A stretch of DNA of 39,347 nt from Chitinophagaceae bacterium (GTDB taxonomy: Bacteria; Bacteroidota; Bacteroidia; Chitinophagales; Chitinophagaceae). Of the stretch, positions 19,437 to 27,922 are shown piece by piece. The stretch's first letter is position 1. Each line of letters starts with the position of its first letter. A program made the translations under genes and the position numbers. The stretch lies in the NCBI GenBank assembly GCA_014879545.1, contig JACSRV010000140.1:1-39347 (forward strand), read 5' to 3'. The notes below the pieces were generated by a model. That model did not search any database and was not told where the DNA came from. It saw only the letters and a list, made by a program, of their open reading frames with translations.

Positions 19437-19895
19437 TTACTTGATCACAAATTCAAAACTTTTGTCCACCGGTGCAAGGCATTGCTTATCATCGCATACC
19501 TGATAGGTGTGTTTGCCGGTTATTTTGGTCGGGCCCTTCACTACAACGTCCTGCACATAATCTATCTGACCGCTCAGGTACGTCACTTTGCCATCCACCC
19601 CATCCATAAGGGTAGTGGTGGCTTTCCCGTTCTCTTTCAGCCCCTTCACCTGTACCTTGTCGTTCTTGTCTATCCTGAATTCAGGCACTATCTGAAAGCC
19701 ATCTCCTCCCGGATGTAACGACCATATATGCCACCCGCTTTTCAGGTTCAGGTGATAGATCAGCTGATACTCTGTAGCCGATTTTTTCTTCAATTCATAC
19801 TTCCAGGTGGTCGGGTCTCCTGTTTGTGCATATCCCATCACACCTGCAAGAGAAAGTGCTGTTGAAAAGGCAAGATTGCGGAGGGTTGTTATCAT
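19437..19895 (-). CDS. Stand-alone DsbD N-terminal-domain-like periplasmic protein
   Basis: GDPTTWKYELKKKSATEYQLIYHLNLKSGWHIWSLHPGGDGFQIVPEF...CDDKQCLAPVDKSFEF, closely parallel to the N-terminus of the neighbouring DsbD. Confidence 0.8.
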   Translation of the reverse strand: MITTLRNLAFSTALSLAGVMGYAQTGDPTTWKYELKKKSATEYQLIYHLNLKSGWHIWSLHPGGDGFQIVPEFRIDKNDKVQVKGLKENGKATTTLMDGVDGKVTYLSGQIDYVQDVVVKGPTKITGKHTYQVCDDKQCLAPVDKSFEFVIK

Positions 19896-20040
19896 TTTTA
19901 CGCGTTTTGCAATATATAAGACAGTGCAATATAGTTTTCCTGATGGGTAAATTCAGTCATATAGCCGTCTTTTTAACGTTTGTTTTGTATCAGCACAGGT
20001 CCGGTGTGCCACAGTTTTTTCCGTATCCGGGTTTATACTA

Positions 20041-20075
20041 TACATCAATGAGCCGATATACGGCTCATTGATGTA
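20041..20075 (-). terminator. Strong perfect hairpin downstream of purQ (terminator-like, weak U tract)
   Basis: TACATCAATGAGCCG-ATATA-CGGCTCATTGATGTA, 15-bp perfect arms. Confidence 0.55.
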
Positions 20076-20125
20076 GGTTTTATGAACAGAGACCGCTTTC
20101 GGTCCCGGTTATTATTTCAGACAGA

Positions 20126-20815
20126 TCAGTTGTGGGCCAGCGCCATCAGTATCGCCTTGCCGTCTATGTTGTTCAGCGGCTCCGAGCACGCCCTTTCAGG
20201 GTGGGGCATCATCCCGAACACGTTGCGGCCTGCATTGCAGATACCCGCTATGTTATTCACAGCGCCGTTCGGGTTCGAGTCTATGTGTATCTCTCCCTGC
20301 TCGTTGCAGTAGCGGAAAACTACCTGGTCGTTGTCATGCAGCTGTTTCAGTGTGGCTGCATCGGCATAATAGCGTCCTTCACCATGTGCCACCGGTATTT
20401 TCAGCGCCTTTGCACCCACGGCCGCGCCAATGCGGTTGTTGGTGCTTTCGCTCTTGATATATACGTTTTTGCACGTGAATTTCTGATGGTCGTTCTGCAG
20501 CAGTGCGCCTGGAAGCAATCCCGCTTCGCACAGTATCTGAAAACCGTTGCACACACCCAGCACCTTGCCACCGCGGTTGGCGAATTCTATCACCTGCTCC
20601 ATCAGCGGACTGAACCTTGCCAATGCACCGCACCGCAGATAGTCGCCGTATGAAAAGCCGCCCGGAAGCACTATACAGTCGTTGGTCGAGAACATGCTCA
20701 GGTCACGGTCTTTGTGCCAAAGCATCACTGTTTCTTGTTTCAGATCGTCTCTCAGTGCGTGCATCATGTCGCGGTCACAGTTCGAGCCGGGGAAAACGAT
20801 AATACCGAATTTCAT
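20126..20815 (-). CDS. purQ: Phosphoribosylformylglycinamidine synthase subunit PurQ
   Basis: MKFGIIVFPGSNCDRDMMHALRDDL, LPGGFSYGDYLRCGALARFSP, GKVLGVCNGFQILCEAGLLPGALLQN, MMPHPERACS. Confidence 0.95.
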   Translation of the reverse strand: MKFGIIVFPGSNCDRDMMHALRDDLKQETVMLWHKDRDLSMFSTNDCIVLPGGFSYGDYLRCGALARFSPLMEQVIEFANRGGKVLGVCNGFQILCEAGLLPGALLQNDHQKFTCKNVYIKSESTNNRIGAAVGAKALKIPVAHGEGRYYADAATLKQLHDNDQVVFRYCNEQGEIHIDSNPNGAVNNIAGICNAGRNVFGMMPHPERACSEPLNNIDGKAILMALAHN

Positions 20816-20821
20816 TGAAGG

Positions 20822-21805
20822 TCATTTGCCTGCCCAAAGGCAGAATAAGAGTAATAAAAGAGAAAAATAAAAGATAAAATTACTAAACCGTTTGTTCTTT
20901 TCAAGCAAAAGCCCGTGAGATATAATTATGCTTAATCCGGGCATGGCTATCAGCCACGTGCTTTTTATAGCCACATCGGTAATGATAGCCACCAAAAGTG
21001 ATATGATCAGGTAAAATGATATGGCTGTCCAGTCGCGGCGCACATATATATTACTGAGCGCCACATTCTCCTGCATTGCATATACGCCTGTTCCCAGTAA
21101 TATGATGATACCAGCTATAGTGACGATCAGGTAAAAAGGCGAAACTACGTTTGAAGAAAGCGATACACCAACATGTGGCCACTGTTGCAGCAGATAGAAC
21201 CTGTCCACCAGAAATAAGATACATACCAGAAAATATAACGGAGTGATGTAACCCATCAATGCCACGCTCCATTCTCCCAGATTAAACGGCCGGAACATCA
21301 CCATGCCCACTGTCAGCAGCAAAAAGAACGCCAGTAACGAGAATTGGAACAGTGCTGCTGTACATAGCAGGAACCCTGCATTATAGATCAGCTTTCGGGG
21401 TTGCGTCGTTTGTGTGAAGCTGAACATGACATCCACTGCACCCAACAGCAGTGTATTCAGTACCATCGTCTCATTAAAGAAATTGAACGGCTGATAAAGC
21501 GATGTCAGTAGCAAAAATACAAAGGCAGGTATATATGTGTTTCTTGGAAACAGTTTGTGCCGCGATGCAATGTCTTTTATATATAGAGACTGCAGGAACA
21601 ATACCGTGATCCCCAGCAGCGTGTAGGCAAACGAACTGTGCCTGAACACAACGTCTATGGCCCGCAGCATATAGTTATACAGAAAATGCCCTGCTACCGG
21701 TGTGGGTGCTACAGGGTGCAGCAGCGCCTCTATCTTCACAACAATAGCGAAGAGAAATAGTACCAATACCGTAAAGGGGCTGTTGTTTCTGAATAACCGG
21801 AGCAC
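20822..21805 (-). CDS. Multi-TM protein, DUF6427-like
   Basis: MLRLFRNNSPFTVLVLFLFAIVVKIEALLHP...LFFRPFNLGEW-type Bacteroidetes membrane protein; many TM segments. Confidence 0.65.
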   Translation of the reverse strand: MLRLFRNNSPFTVLVLFLFAIVVKIEALLHPVAPTPVAGHFLYNYMLRAIDVVFRHSSFAYTLLGITVLFLQSLYIKDIASRHKLFPRNTYIPAFVFLLLTSLYQPFNFFNETMVLNTLLLGAVDVMFSFTQTTQPRKLIYNAGFLLCTAALFQFSLLAFFLLLTVGMVMFRPFNLGEWSVALMGYITPLYFLVCILFLVDRFYLLQQWPHVGVSLSSNVVSPFYLIVTIAGIIILLGTGVYAMQENVALSNIYVRRDWTAISFYLIISLLVAIITDVAIKSTWLIAMPGLSIIISHGLLLEKNKRFSNFIFYFSLLLLLFCLWAGK

Positions 21806-22003
21806 GCTCTGATTTTGCAGCGAAGGTAAGCAGTCTCAGGCACCTTTAAAAGGTGGTTTGCTCCACGATGTGGATAAATATAAAATGGCAGCATAACCCG
21901 GTTCGCAGCTTGGTTTAGTACATAAAATTCACCAAAACAATATATGATGGCCCGCTAAGGTCGCAGCCTGTTTTCTCGTCTTTAACTGCAATATCTTTGT
22001 TGT

Positions 22004-22648
22004 ATGTACCCTCTACGCCGCATTATTATCATCATTCTTACGTTGCTCCCGTGGGCGCTTCATGCTCAGCATCGGGTCGATCAGCCCGAAATTCTGCTCG
22101 TTCAGCTCTCCACCGAGCAGAACCGGCGAACCATGCTTCAGCGCAGCACCAATCCCAAACTCCTCGAGCAACTCAACCGCGATATGAGCGCCATTTACCG
22201 GGTCATACGCAACGACTTTCGTGATCATTTCACATTTTGCCCCGTTTATTACTTCCTCGATACCGACCTTGTTGCTGTGCGCGCCGGCCAATACATAAAT
22301 GTCATCCTGGACAGTGCCGGCCATACGGTGTACCCATCGGCAATAGACGGTAAGAATGTATTGATCGCTGTATATGGCTACGCCCACCACCAGATGCCAC
22401 CCATTGGTCACATCCGCGACAAGGACGGCGCGCATTCTTTCGATACCCGAAAAGGCCGCCGCTGGGTGGTTTACGATACCAATATGGATCAGGTGGCTTA
22501 CACACCGGTGCAGACAACCACCCGTGGTGACAAATGGAGGCCCGGCGCTGATAAACGTTGGTACTATCGCTCGCCCCGGTTTGATATCGAGTATCACCCT
22601 TGTGCAGCAGACCTCGCGGCAACTCTTTACGACCTCGCCCCCCGTTGA
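22004..22648 (+). CDS. Secreted hypothetical protein
   Basis: MYPLRRIIIIILTLLPWALHAQHRVDQPEILLVQLSTEQNRR: signal peptide; no recognised domain. Confidence 0.6.
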   Translation: MYPLRRIIIIILTLLPWALHAQHRVDQPEILLVQLSTEQNRRTMLQRSTNPKLLEQLNRDMSAIYRVIRNDFRDHFTFCPVYYFLDTDLVAVRAGQYINVILDSAGHTVYPSAIDGKNVLIAVYGYAHHQMPPIGHIRDKDGAHSFDTRKGRRWVVYDTNMDQVAYTPVQTTTRGDKWRPGADKRWYYRSPRFDIEYHPCAADLAATLYDLAPR

Positions 22649-22745
22649 TAATGGGTTTATTAATAATTTTCACTATCTTAGAGGTGGTTAACACATAGCG
22701 ACTAGGCATACGTTCCATAAGACTGTTTCAGGATCATAGTAAGTA

Positions 22746-24548
22746 TTGTTTCACCTCACAAAACAACAACTATTGAAACCTACAGATATCAAAGACCCGG
22801 AGTATTTCCATAAGGTCGTGGATTGCCAGTATGCCTGTCCTGCCCACACTCCCGTTCCCGAATACATCAGGCTCATAGCTCAGCAGAAATACTCAGAGGC
22901 CTACCTGGTCAACTGGGAGTCTAATGTATTTCCCGGCGTGCTGGGCCGCACCTGCGACCGTCCTTGCGAGCCTGCTTGCCGCAGGGGTAGGGTAGAGGAA
23001 GAACCCGTTGCTATTTGCCGGCTAAAACGTGTTGCTGCCGACAATAAGGGCGATGTGAAGAAACTGATGCCGCAAGGGCCGTTTGCGCCCAATGGCAAAA
23101 AAGTGGCGCTGGTTGGTGCAGGCCCGTCTGCGCTCACCGTTGCCCGCGATCTCGCTCCCCTCGGATATGAGTTGCACATTTATGACGAGCAAAAAAACGG
23201 CGGCGGCTTCATGCGCAGTCAGATCCCGTCCTTCCGTCTGCCCGAGGCAGTGCTCAACGAGGAGGTGGGTTTCATTTTAGATATGGGTGTGCATCGCCAC
23301 TTCAACCATTATGTCAAAAGTCTGCGCGATCTGCTGGCGCAGGGCTACAATGCGGTGTTTGTGGGCACCGGTGCGCCACGTGGCCGCGACCTCGACATTC
23401 CCGGTCGCAAAGAAGGTGCCGCAAATATTCACATAGGGATCAATTGGCTCGCCAATGTTGCTTTCGAACATACCCATTCTATTGGCAAGCGCGTTATTGT
23501 ATTGGGTGGCGGGAATACCGCAATGGATTGCTGCCGCACCGCGCGCCGCCTGGGTGGCAACGATGTGAAGGTGCTGGTCCGCAGCCCCTTTGCCGAAATG
23601 AAGGCATCGCCGTGGGAGAAAGATGATGCCATACACGAGGACATTCCCATAATAGACAACCACGTTCCTGTTGCTTTCGTTACAGAGAATGGCAGTCTCA
23701 CAGGCATGACATTCCAAAAGGTGCATGCCGTATATGAAGGTGGTAAAAGAAAACTAGTTCCCACCGGAGAACCAGATGTCTTCTATCCTGCCGATGATGT
23801 GCTCGTAGCCATTGGTCAGGAAAATAGCTTCCCCTGGATAGAGCGCGACCTCGGTATCGAATTCGATAAATGGGATATGCCGGTGGTCAATGAAACCACA
23901 TTTGCTTCCACTCATCCAAAGGTGTTCTTTGGTGGCGACGCGGCATTTGGCCCCAAGAATGTGATCACGGCCGTAGCCCATGGGCATCAGGCTGCGGTCT
24001 CCATTCACCTTCATTGTAGCGGAAAGGCGCTTACCGACCGTCCCGCGCCCTTCGTTAATCTCGTAAGTCAAAAGATGGGTATTCACGAGTGGAGCTACGA
24101 TAGCGAGGTGGTGACCGATGCCCGTTATGCAGTGCCCCACGCCGACAAAGCTATTACGCTTACGAACCGAAAGAAAGAAGTGGAACTGGGCTTCGACCTG
24201 CCTACCGGTTTTAGAGAAGCCGAGCGCTGCCTGAACTGCGATGTACAGACCGTTTTTACTGAAAGTAAATGTATAGAGTGCGATGCCTGCATGGATATCT
24301 GCCCCACGTCTTGCATCACGTTTACTCAAAACCTCGACGAGCCCGACCTTCGTCTGCATCTGAAGGTGCAAGCCTCCAATACCTCACAGGCGCTTTATGT
24401 GTCTGATGTCCTGCCCACAACCAAGGTCATGGTCAAGGACGAGGATGTGTGCCTGCACTGCGGTCTGTGTGCCGAGCGTTGCCCTACATCTGCATGGGAC
24501 ATGCAGCGGTTCCTTTACAAGGTCACAAAGGCGGAGGGCTGCTGTTGA
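22746..24548 (+). CDS. GltD-like FAD/NAD(P)-dependent oxidoreductase with N- and C-terminal 4Fe-4S domains
   Basis: CQYACPAHTPVPEYIRLI, CDRPCEPACRRG, KVALVGAGPSALTVARDLAPLGYELHIYDEQ, VIVLGGGNTAMDCCRTARRLG, ferredoxin motifs CIECDACMDICP and CLHCGLCAERCP. Start is non-ATG (TTG at 22746 or 22773). Confidence 0.88.
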   Translation: MFHLTKQQLLKPTDIKDPEYFHKVVDCQYACPAHTPVPEYIRLIAQQKYSEAYLVNWESNVFPGVLGRTCDRPCEPACRRGRVEEEPVAICRLKRVAADNKGDVKKLMPQGPFAPNGKKVALVGAGPSALTVARDLAPLGYELHIYDEQKNGGGFMRSQIPSFRLPEAVLNEEVGFILDMGVHRHFNHYVKSLRDLLAQGYNAVFVGTGAPRGRDLDIPGRKEGAANIHIGINWLANVAFEHTHSIGKRVIVLGGGNTAMDCCRTARRLGGNDVKVLVRSPFAEMKASPWEKDDAIHEDIPIIDNHVPVAFVTENGSLTGMTFQKVHAVYEGGKRKLVPTGEPDVFYPADDVLVAIGQENSFPWIERDLGIEFDKWDMPVVNETTFASTHPKVFFGGDAAFGPKNVITAVAHGHQAAVSIHLHCSGKALTDRPAPFVNLVSQKMGIHEWSYDSEVVTDARYAVPHADKAITLTNRKKEVELGFDLPTGFREAERCLNCDVQTVFTESKCIECDACMDICPTSCITFTQNLDEPDLRLHLKVQASNTSQALYVSDVLPTTKVMVKDEDVCLHCGLCAERCPTSAWDMQRFLYKVTKAEGCC

Positions 24549-24625
24549 TACGTTTTTGCCTGTTTTAACATTTTGTTTTGGGTGTAAAAGTGCTGCTCCT
24601 GCGTTTATTGAAAAAACACAACCGC

Positions 24626-25321
24626 ATGAGATCACTTTCAGTTTGTTTATTGCTGCTGCCATTGCAGATTTTTGCCGGCGATACCACCACGCACAAGAAC
24701 GCACTCGGCATCTATACCGAGACCAACGCTGCTTTTGCGGCCACCACAAATCCCGGCATGGGAACAGTGGGGCTGATGTACAAGATAAAGCGCAGCCCCG
24801 TTAATTCATTCGTTGCTACCCTCGGCTACACCGGCTACAACGACCGCCCCGAGCCTCGTTTCAGCACTTTTAACAAAGACACCGCATTCTCGCGTCCGGG
24901 TGTTACCAAGGTGGGCCTTGTCACTGCTGGTTTCGGCATCGAAGCACAGCGTCATTTTTACCGACGTATAAGTCTGTATGCCGGTGCCGAGCTGCGCGCC
25001 GGTTACGGAGCGGGTACTACTGACACCTTCAGTCGCGCTCATTTTAACAGGCCCTACACCAATCCCGCAAATGGTCACGTCAGCCCCTATAACGATTTCA
25101 CCGACACCAGAATATTGACCAGCGATGTAACAATGGTCACTGGTAGTTTCACCGCCTATCTCGGTGCTCGTGTCGATATTAAGCGTTTGTCCATCGGGTT
25201 GCAGTTCATGAACGGCATGCGCTACGAAAACATCATGCCCGACAAAGGTGCCGGTTATTCCAACCTCACCTGGGATCTGTCTAATTTAACCCAGCGTCTC
25301 TTGTTCACCTATCGCCTCTGA
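24626..25321 (+). CDS. Outer-membrane beta-barrel-like hypothetical protein
   Basis: Signal peptide MRSLSVCLLLLPLQIFAGD; alternating aromatic/polar strands ending LTQRLLFTYRL (terminal aromatic motif-like). ORF track starts upstream at 24578. Confidence 0.6.
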   Translation: MRSLSVCLLLLPLQIFAGDTTTHKNALGIYTETNAAFAATTNPGMGTVGLMYKIKRSPVNSFVATLGYTGYNDRPEPRFSTFNKDTAFSRPGVTKVGLVTAGFGIEAQRHFYRRISLYAGAELRAGYGAGTTDTFSRAHFNRPYTNPANGHVSPYNDFTDTRILTSDVTMVTGSFTAYLGARVDIKRLSIGLQFMNGMRYENIMPDKGAGYSNLTWDLSNLTQRLLFTYRL

Positions 25322-25324
25322 CGA

Positions 25325-25897
25325 TCATTTCCTGATCTTGTTCCTGATCCGGCTCAGTGTCTCGTTGGTGATCCCCAGGTAAGACGCTATGTACTTCAAC
25401 GGTATTTTCAGCAACAGTTCAGGGTATGCTTCTGCAAAGTACTGATAGCGTTCTTCAGCACTTTGTTTGCGCAATAGTTGTAGTCGTTCCTCGCTCTTTA
25501 CAAAGTAGCGTTCTGTTATCACACGACCCACATAGTTCAGGTCAGGGTGTTGGTCATACAGTTGTTGCAGCCTATGGTAGTGAATGCGCGCAAGCCGCGT
25601 AGGCACTACCGCCTGAAGGCACATATAACCCGGCTTCCGCGAGTAAAAGCTATCAGGTGCAGTGAACGGAGCAAACGGCTCAAGGAACATGGAGCTTATT
25701 TCCTCGTCCTCTTTTATATAATACATACGCACCAGCCCCTCTGTGATGATGTACAGATAGTTGCATACTTCTCCGTCACGAAGAAGGTATTCATTTCTTG
25801 CCACATCAATATATTCACACCCTTCATCAAAACTACGAATGACATCTGCATCAAGTTTGCGGATGTCATTCATGTAGTTATAAAATGGTTGTAACAT
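25325..25897 (-). CDS. Crp/Fnr family transcriptional regulator
   Basis: cNMP-binding LRDGEVCNYLYIITEGLVRMYYIKEDEEISSMFL; C-terminal KIPLKYIASYLGITNETLSRIRNKI HTH. Confidence 0.88.
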   Translation of the reverse strand: MLQPFYNYMNDIRKLDADVIRSFDEGCEYIDVARNEYLLRDGEVCNYLYIITEGLVRMYYIKEDEEISSMFLEPFAPFTAPDSFYSRKPGYMCLQAVVPTRLARIHYHRLQQLYDQHPDLNYVGRVITERYFVKSEERLQLLRKQSAEERYQYFAEAYPELLLKIPLKYIASYLGITNETLSRIRNKIRK

Positions 25898-25982
25898 AGT
25901 CTGTGTTAGTACGCAATATTATCGCCTGGTGAATGTACAAAAATTGACAAATGTCATTTTATGTAATTGTTTTCTCCTGCCA

Positions 25983-26372
25983 TCACTCAACTGCCGCCCG
26001 TGCGCACAACAAACAAGAAAGTACTGTCAATGGTGTAAAGATCACTGTTTCCAATGTCGCTTTCGCAGCCAGGTTGCCTGCACTGTTCAGCGCAAAGAGA
26101 ATGACAAACACCCATAGCACCATATTCACAAGCCTGCCCGGCACTTTTGCTCTTACTTTTTTTGCTTTTATCGCCACAGTTAGCGCCAGCACCATATTCA
26201 CAATAATTGACGACAGCTCAAATACCAGCATTTCCTGTTGGTTCGTCAGCCGGCCACCCCACACTATGTTGTAAGGCACCACACCCACCATCACACACAA
26301 GTGAAACACGGTCACCAGACCTGTGATGACCAGAATGGTATTTACTGCGGCTGTGAATGGTATTCGTCTCAT
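25983..26372 (-). CDS. Four-TM hypothetical membrane protein
   Basis: MRRIPFTAAVNTILVITGLVTVFHLCVMVGVVPYNIVWGGRLTNQQEMLVFE. Start 26372 preferred over 26399 because TACATTTG lies at 26389-26396. Confidence 0.6.
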   Translation of the reverse strand: MRRIPFTAAVNTILVITGLVTVFHLCVMVGVVPYNIVWGGRLTNQQEMLVFELSSIIVNMVLALTVAIKAKKVRAKVPGRLVNMVLWVFVILFALNSAGNLAAKATLETVIFTPLTVLSCLLCARAAVE

Positions 26373-26388
26373 TTTTCTTGTGTTGCAG

Positions 26389-26396
26389 CAAATGTA
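26389..26396 (-). promoter_or_regulatory. Candidate -7 element TACATTTG (minus strand)
   Basis: CAAATGTA on + strand, 16 nt upstream of start at 26372. Confidence 0.4.
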
Positions 26397-26523
26397 CACG
26401 ACTTTAACTTCGTTGGGTGAGGTAATACTCCGAAGTTGCCACTGGCGGTACCCATCTTACGTTTCCTTTACCCCTGTTCGTTCGTCTCTCATCAAATTTC
26501 ACCTGATCACCTTCAATCGTTTT

Positions 26524-26560
26524 TAAAAAAATCCGGCCTGCCGAATTATCGACAGGCCGG
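26524..26560 (-). terminator. Rho-independent terminator for folE (minus strand)
   Basis: CCGGCCTG...CAGGCCGG stem with TTTTTT tract on the minus strand (ttttaaaaaaat on plus). Confidence 0.8.
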
Positions 26561-26596
26561 TCACACCCAATAAAACACCACCTCTATGTCATCTTC

Positions 26597-27310
26597 CTAT
26601 CTATTGTCACTCATACCCACGTACGTCAAAAACTCTGTCCTTGTCTTTTCGTCAGCAAATTTTCCTTCGTAAAATGCAGTTACAGTAGAAGACGTGGCGT
26701 CCTTTATCCCCCTTGTCGATACACACATATGGTGCGCGTCTATCACCACCGCCACGTCTTTTGTACCTAATATTCGTTGTAATTCTTGTCCTATTTGTAT
26801 GGTTAATCTTTCCTGCACTTGCGGGCGCTTGGCGAAGTACTGCACGATCCGGTTCAGTTTCGACAATCCTATCACATGCCCGTTCGAGATGTAGGCCACA
26901 TGTGCTTTTCCGTATATCGGCACAAAATGGTGTTCACAATTGCTGAACAGGCTTATGTCACGCTCCACCAACATCTGGTTGTATTGATATTTGTTCTCAA
27001 ACAGCGCGATGTTCGGCTTATTCTCAGGATTCAATCCCGAAAAGATCTCCTTCACATACATCTTAGCTACTCTGCGTGGTGTTCCTTTCAGGCTGTCGTC
27101 CGTCAGGTCCAGACCCAGTGTGTGCATGATCTCCGCAAAATGATGTTCTATCTTGCGTATTTTCTCTGCATCGCTCATGTCAAACGCATCCTCTCTCAGC
27201 GGTGTTTCGCTGCCGCTCGACACATGGTCGTCGCCCATTTCATCTACTTCCACGTCGTTCAGGTCGTTATCGTTATGCAGGGTATTCAACAAAGTTCCGT
27301 TCAGTTTCAT
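26597..27310 (-). CDS. folE: GTP cyclohydrolase I
   Basis: GTPRRVAKMYVKEIFSGL, DISLFSNCEHHFVPIYGKAHVAYI, VIGLSKLNRIVQYFAKRPQVQERLT, HMCVSTRGI. Confidence 0.95.
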   Translation of the reverse strand: MKLNGTLLNTLHNDNDLNDVEVDEMGDDHVSSGSETPLREDAFDMSDAEKIRKIEHHFAEIMHTLGLDLTDDSLKGTPRRVAKMYVKEIFSGLNPENKPNIALFENKYQYNQMLVERDISLFSNCEHHFVPIYGKAHVAYISNGHVIGLSKLNRIVQYFAKRPQVQERLTIQIGQELQRILGTKDVAVVIDAHHMCVSTRGIKDATSSTVTAFYEGKFADEKTRTEFLTYVGMSDNR

Positions 27311-27683
27311 ACAGATATATTTTTAGGTCCAGGTCCGCCGGCAATTTGCCACGCAGGGTGTCATATATCACCACTGCTACGTTCTCGGTTGTGGGGTTAA
27401 GTGTCTTAAATTCTTCTACATCCAGGTTTAAGTTCTTGTGATCAAACCTATCAGTCACATGTTCTTTGATAATATTGCTGAGTATCTTGGTATCTACGAC
27501 ATATCCTGTTTTTCCGTCAATCACGCCGGTCACCTTCACCACCACTTCATAGTTGTGTCCGTGGAAGTTCGGATTGTTGCATTTGCCATACAGTTCCTTG
27601 TTTTCGTCATCCGTAAGCAGAGGGTTGTGTAACCTGTGTGCCGCGTTAAAGTGCTCTTTCCTGTATACCGATACTTTTTTCAT
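27273..27683 (-). CDS. 6-pyruvoyl-tetrahydropterin synthase family protein (eukaryote-like PTPS, QueD superfamily)
   Basis: MKKVSVYRKEHFNAAHRLHNP...YGKCNNPNFHGHNYEVVVKVTG (C-x5-HGH), DHKNLNLDVEEF...PTTENVAVVIYDTL...YETERNFVEY. Confidence 0.9.
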   Translation of the reverse strand: MKKVSVYRKEHFNAAHRLHNPLLTDDENKELYGKCNNPNFHGHNYEVVVKVTGVIDGKTGYVVDTKILSNIIKEHVTDRFDHKNLNLDVEEFKTLNPTTENVAVVIYDTLRGKLPADLDLKIYLYETERNFVEYPA

Positions 27684-27694
27684 TGTTGCTGACG

Positions 27695-27702
27695 CAAAGG
27701 TA
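27695..27702 (-). promoter_or_regulatory. Candidate -7 element TACCTTTG (minus strand)
   Basis: CAAAGGTA on + strand, 11 nt upstream of PTPS ATG (27683). Confidence 0.5.
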
Positions 27703-27884
27703 GAGTGAAAATGTTTAAGAAAACCATAAAAAAGATGAACAAAATAATTCATCGCCGTTTTTCTGTGGTTGTAGTTCGTCGAAACCCTTTCCCATGCTGC
27801 ATTTCAGTATCGATATACAATTTGACTATAGCACTATTGTCTTATGCTGTTCTCGACGGTCGTTATTTCACCTTTTATCTCTTG

Positions 27885-27892
27885 TACTTTTG
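27885..27892 (+). promoter_or_regulatory. Candidate -7 element TACTTTTG
   Basis: TAnnTTTG match 30 nt upstream of SDR ATG (27923). Confidence 0.45.
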
Positions 27893-27922
27893 TTTATTAA
27901 AATATTGTAAAAAGTAAACAGA

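Noticed and set aside
20265-20285. tRNA T-loop-like string GGGTTCGAGTC
   Set aside because: Lies within purQ coding sequence with no cloverleaf around it.
20132-20653. 173-aa + strand ORF antisense to purQ
   Set aside because: purQ is unambiguous on the minus strand; antisense ORF is a codon-bias by-product.
23754-24371. 205-aa minus-strand ORF antisense to the GltD-like gene
   Set aside because: Overlaps Fe-S/FAD motifs of the real gene; no domain of its own.
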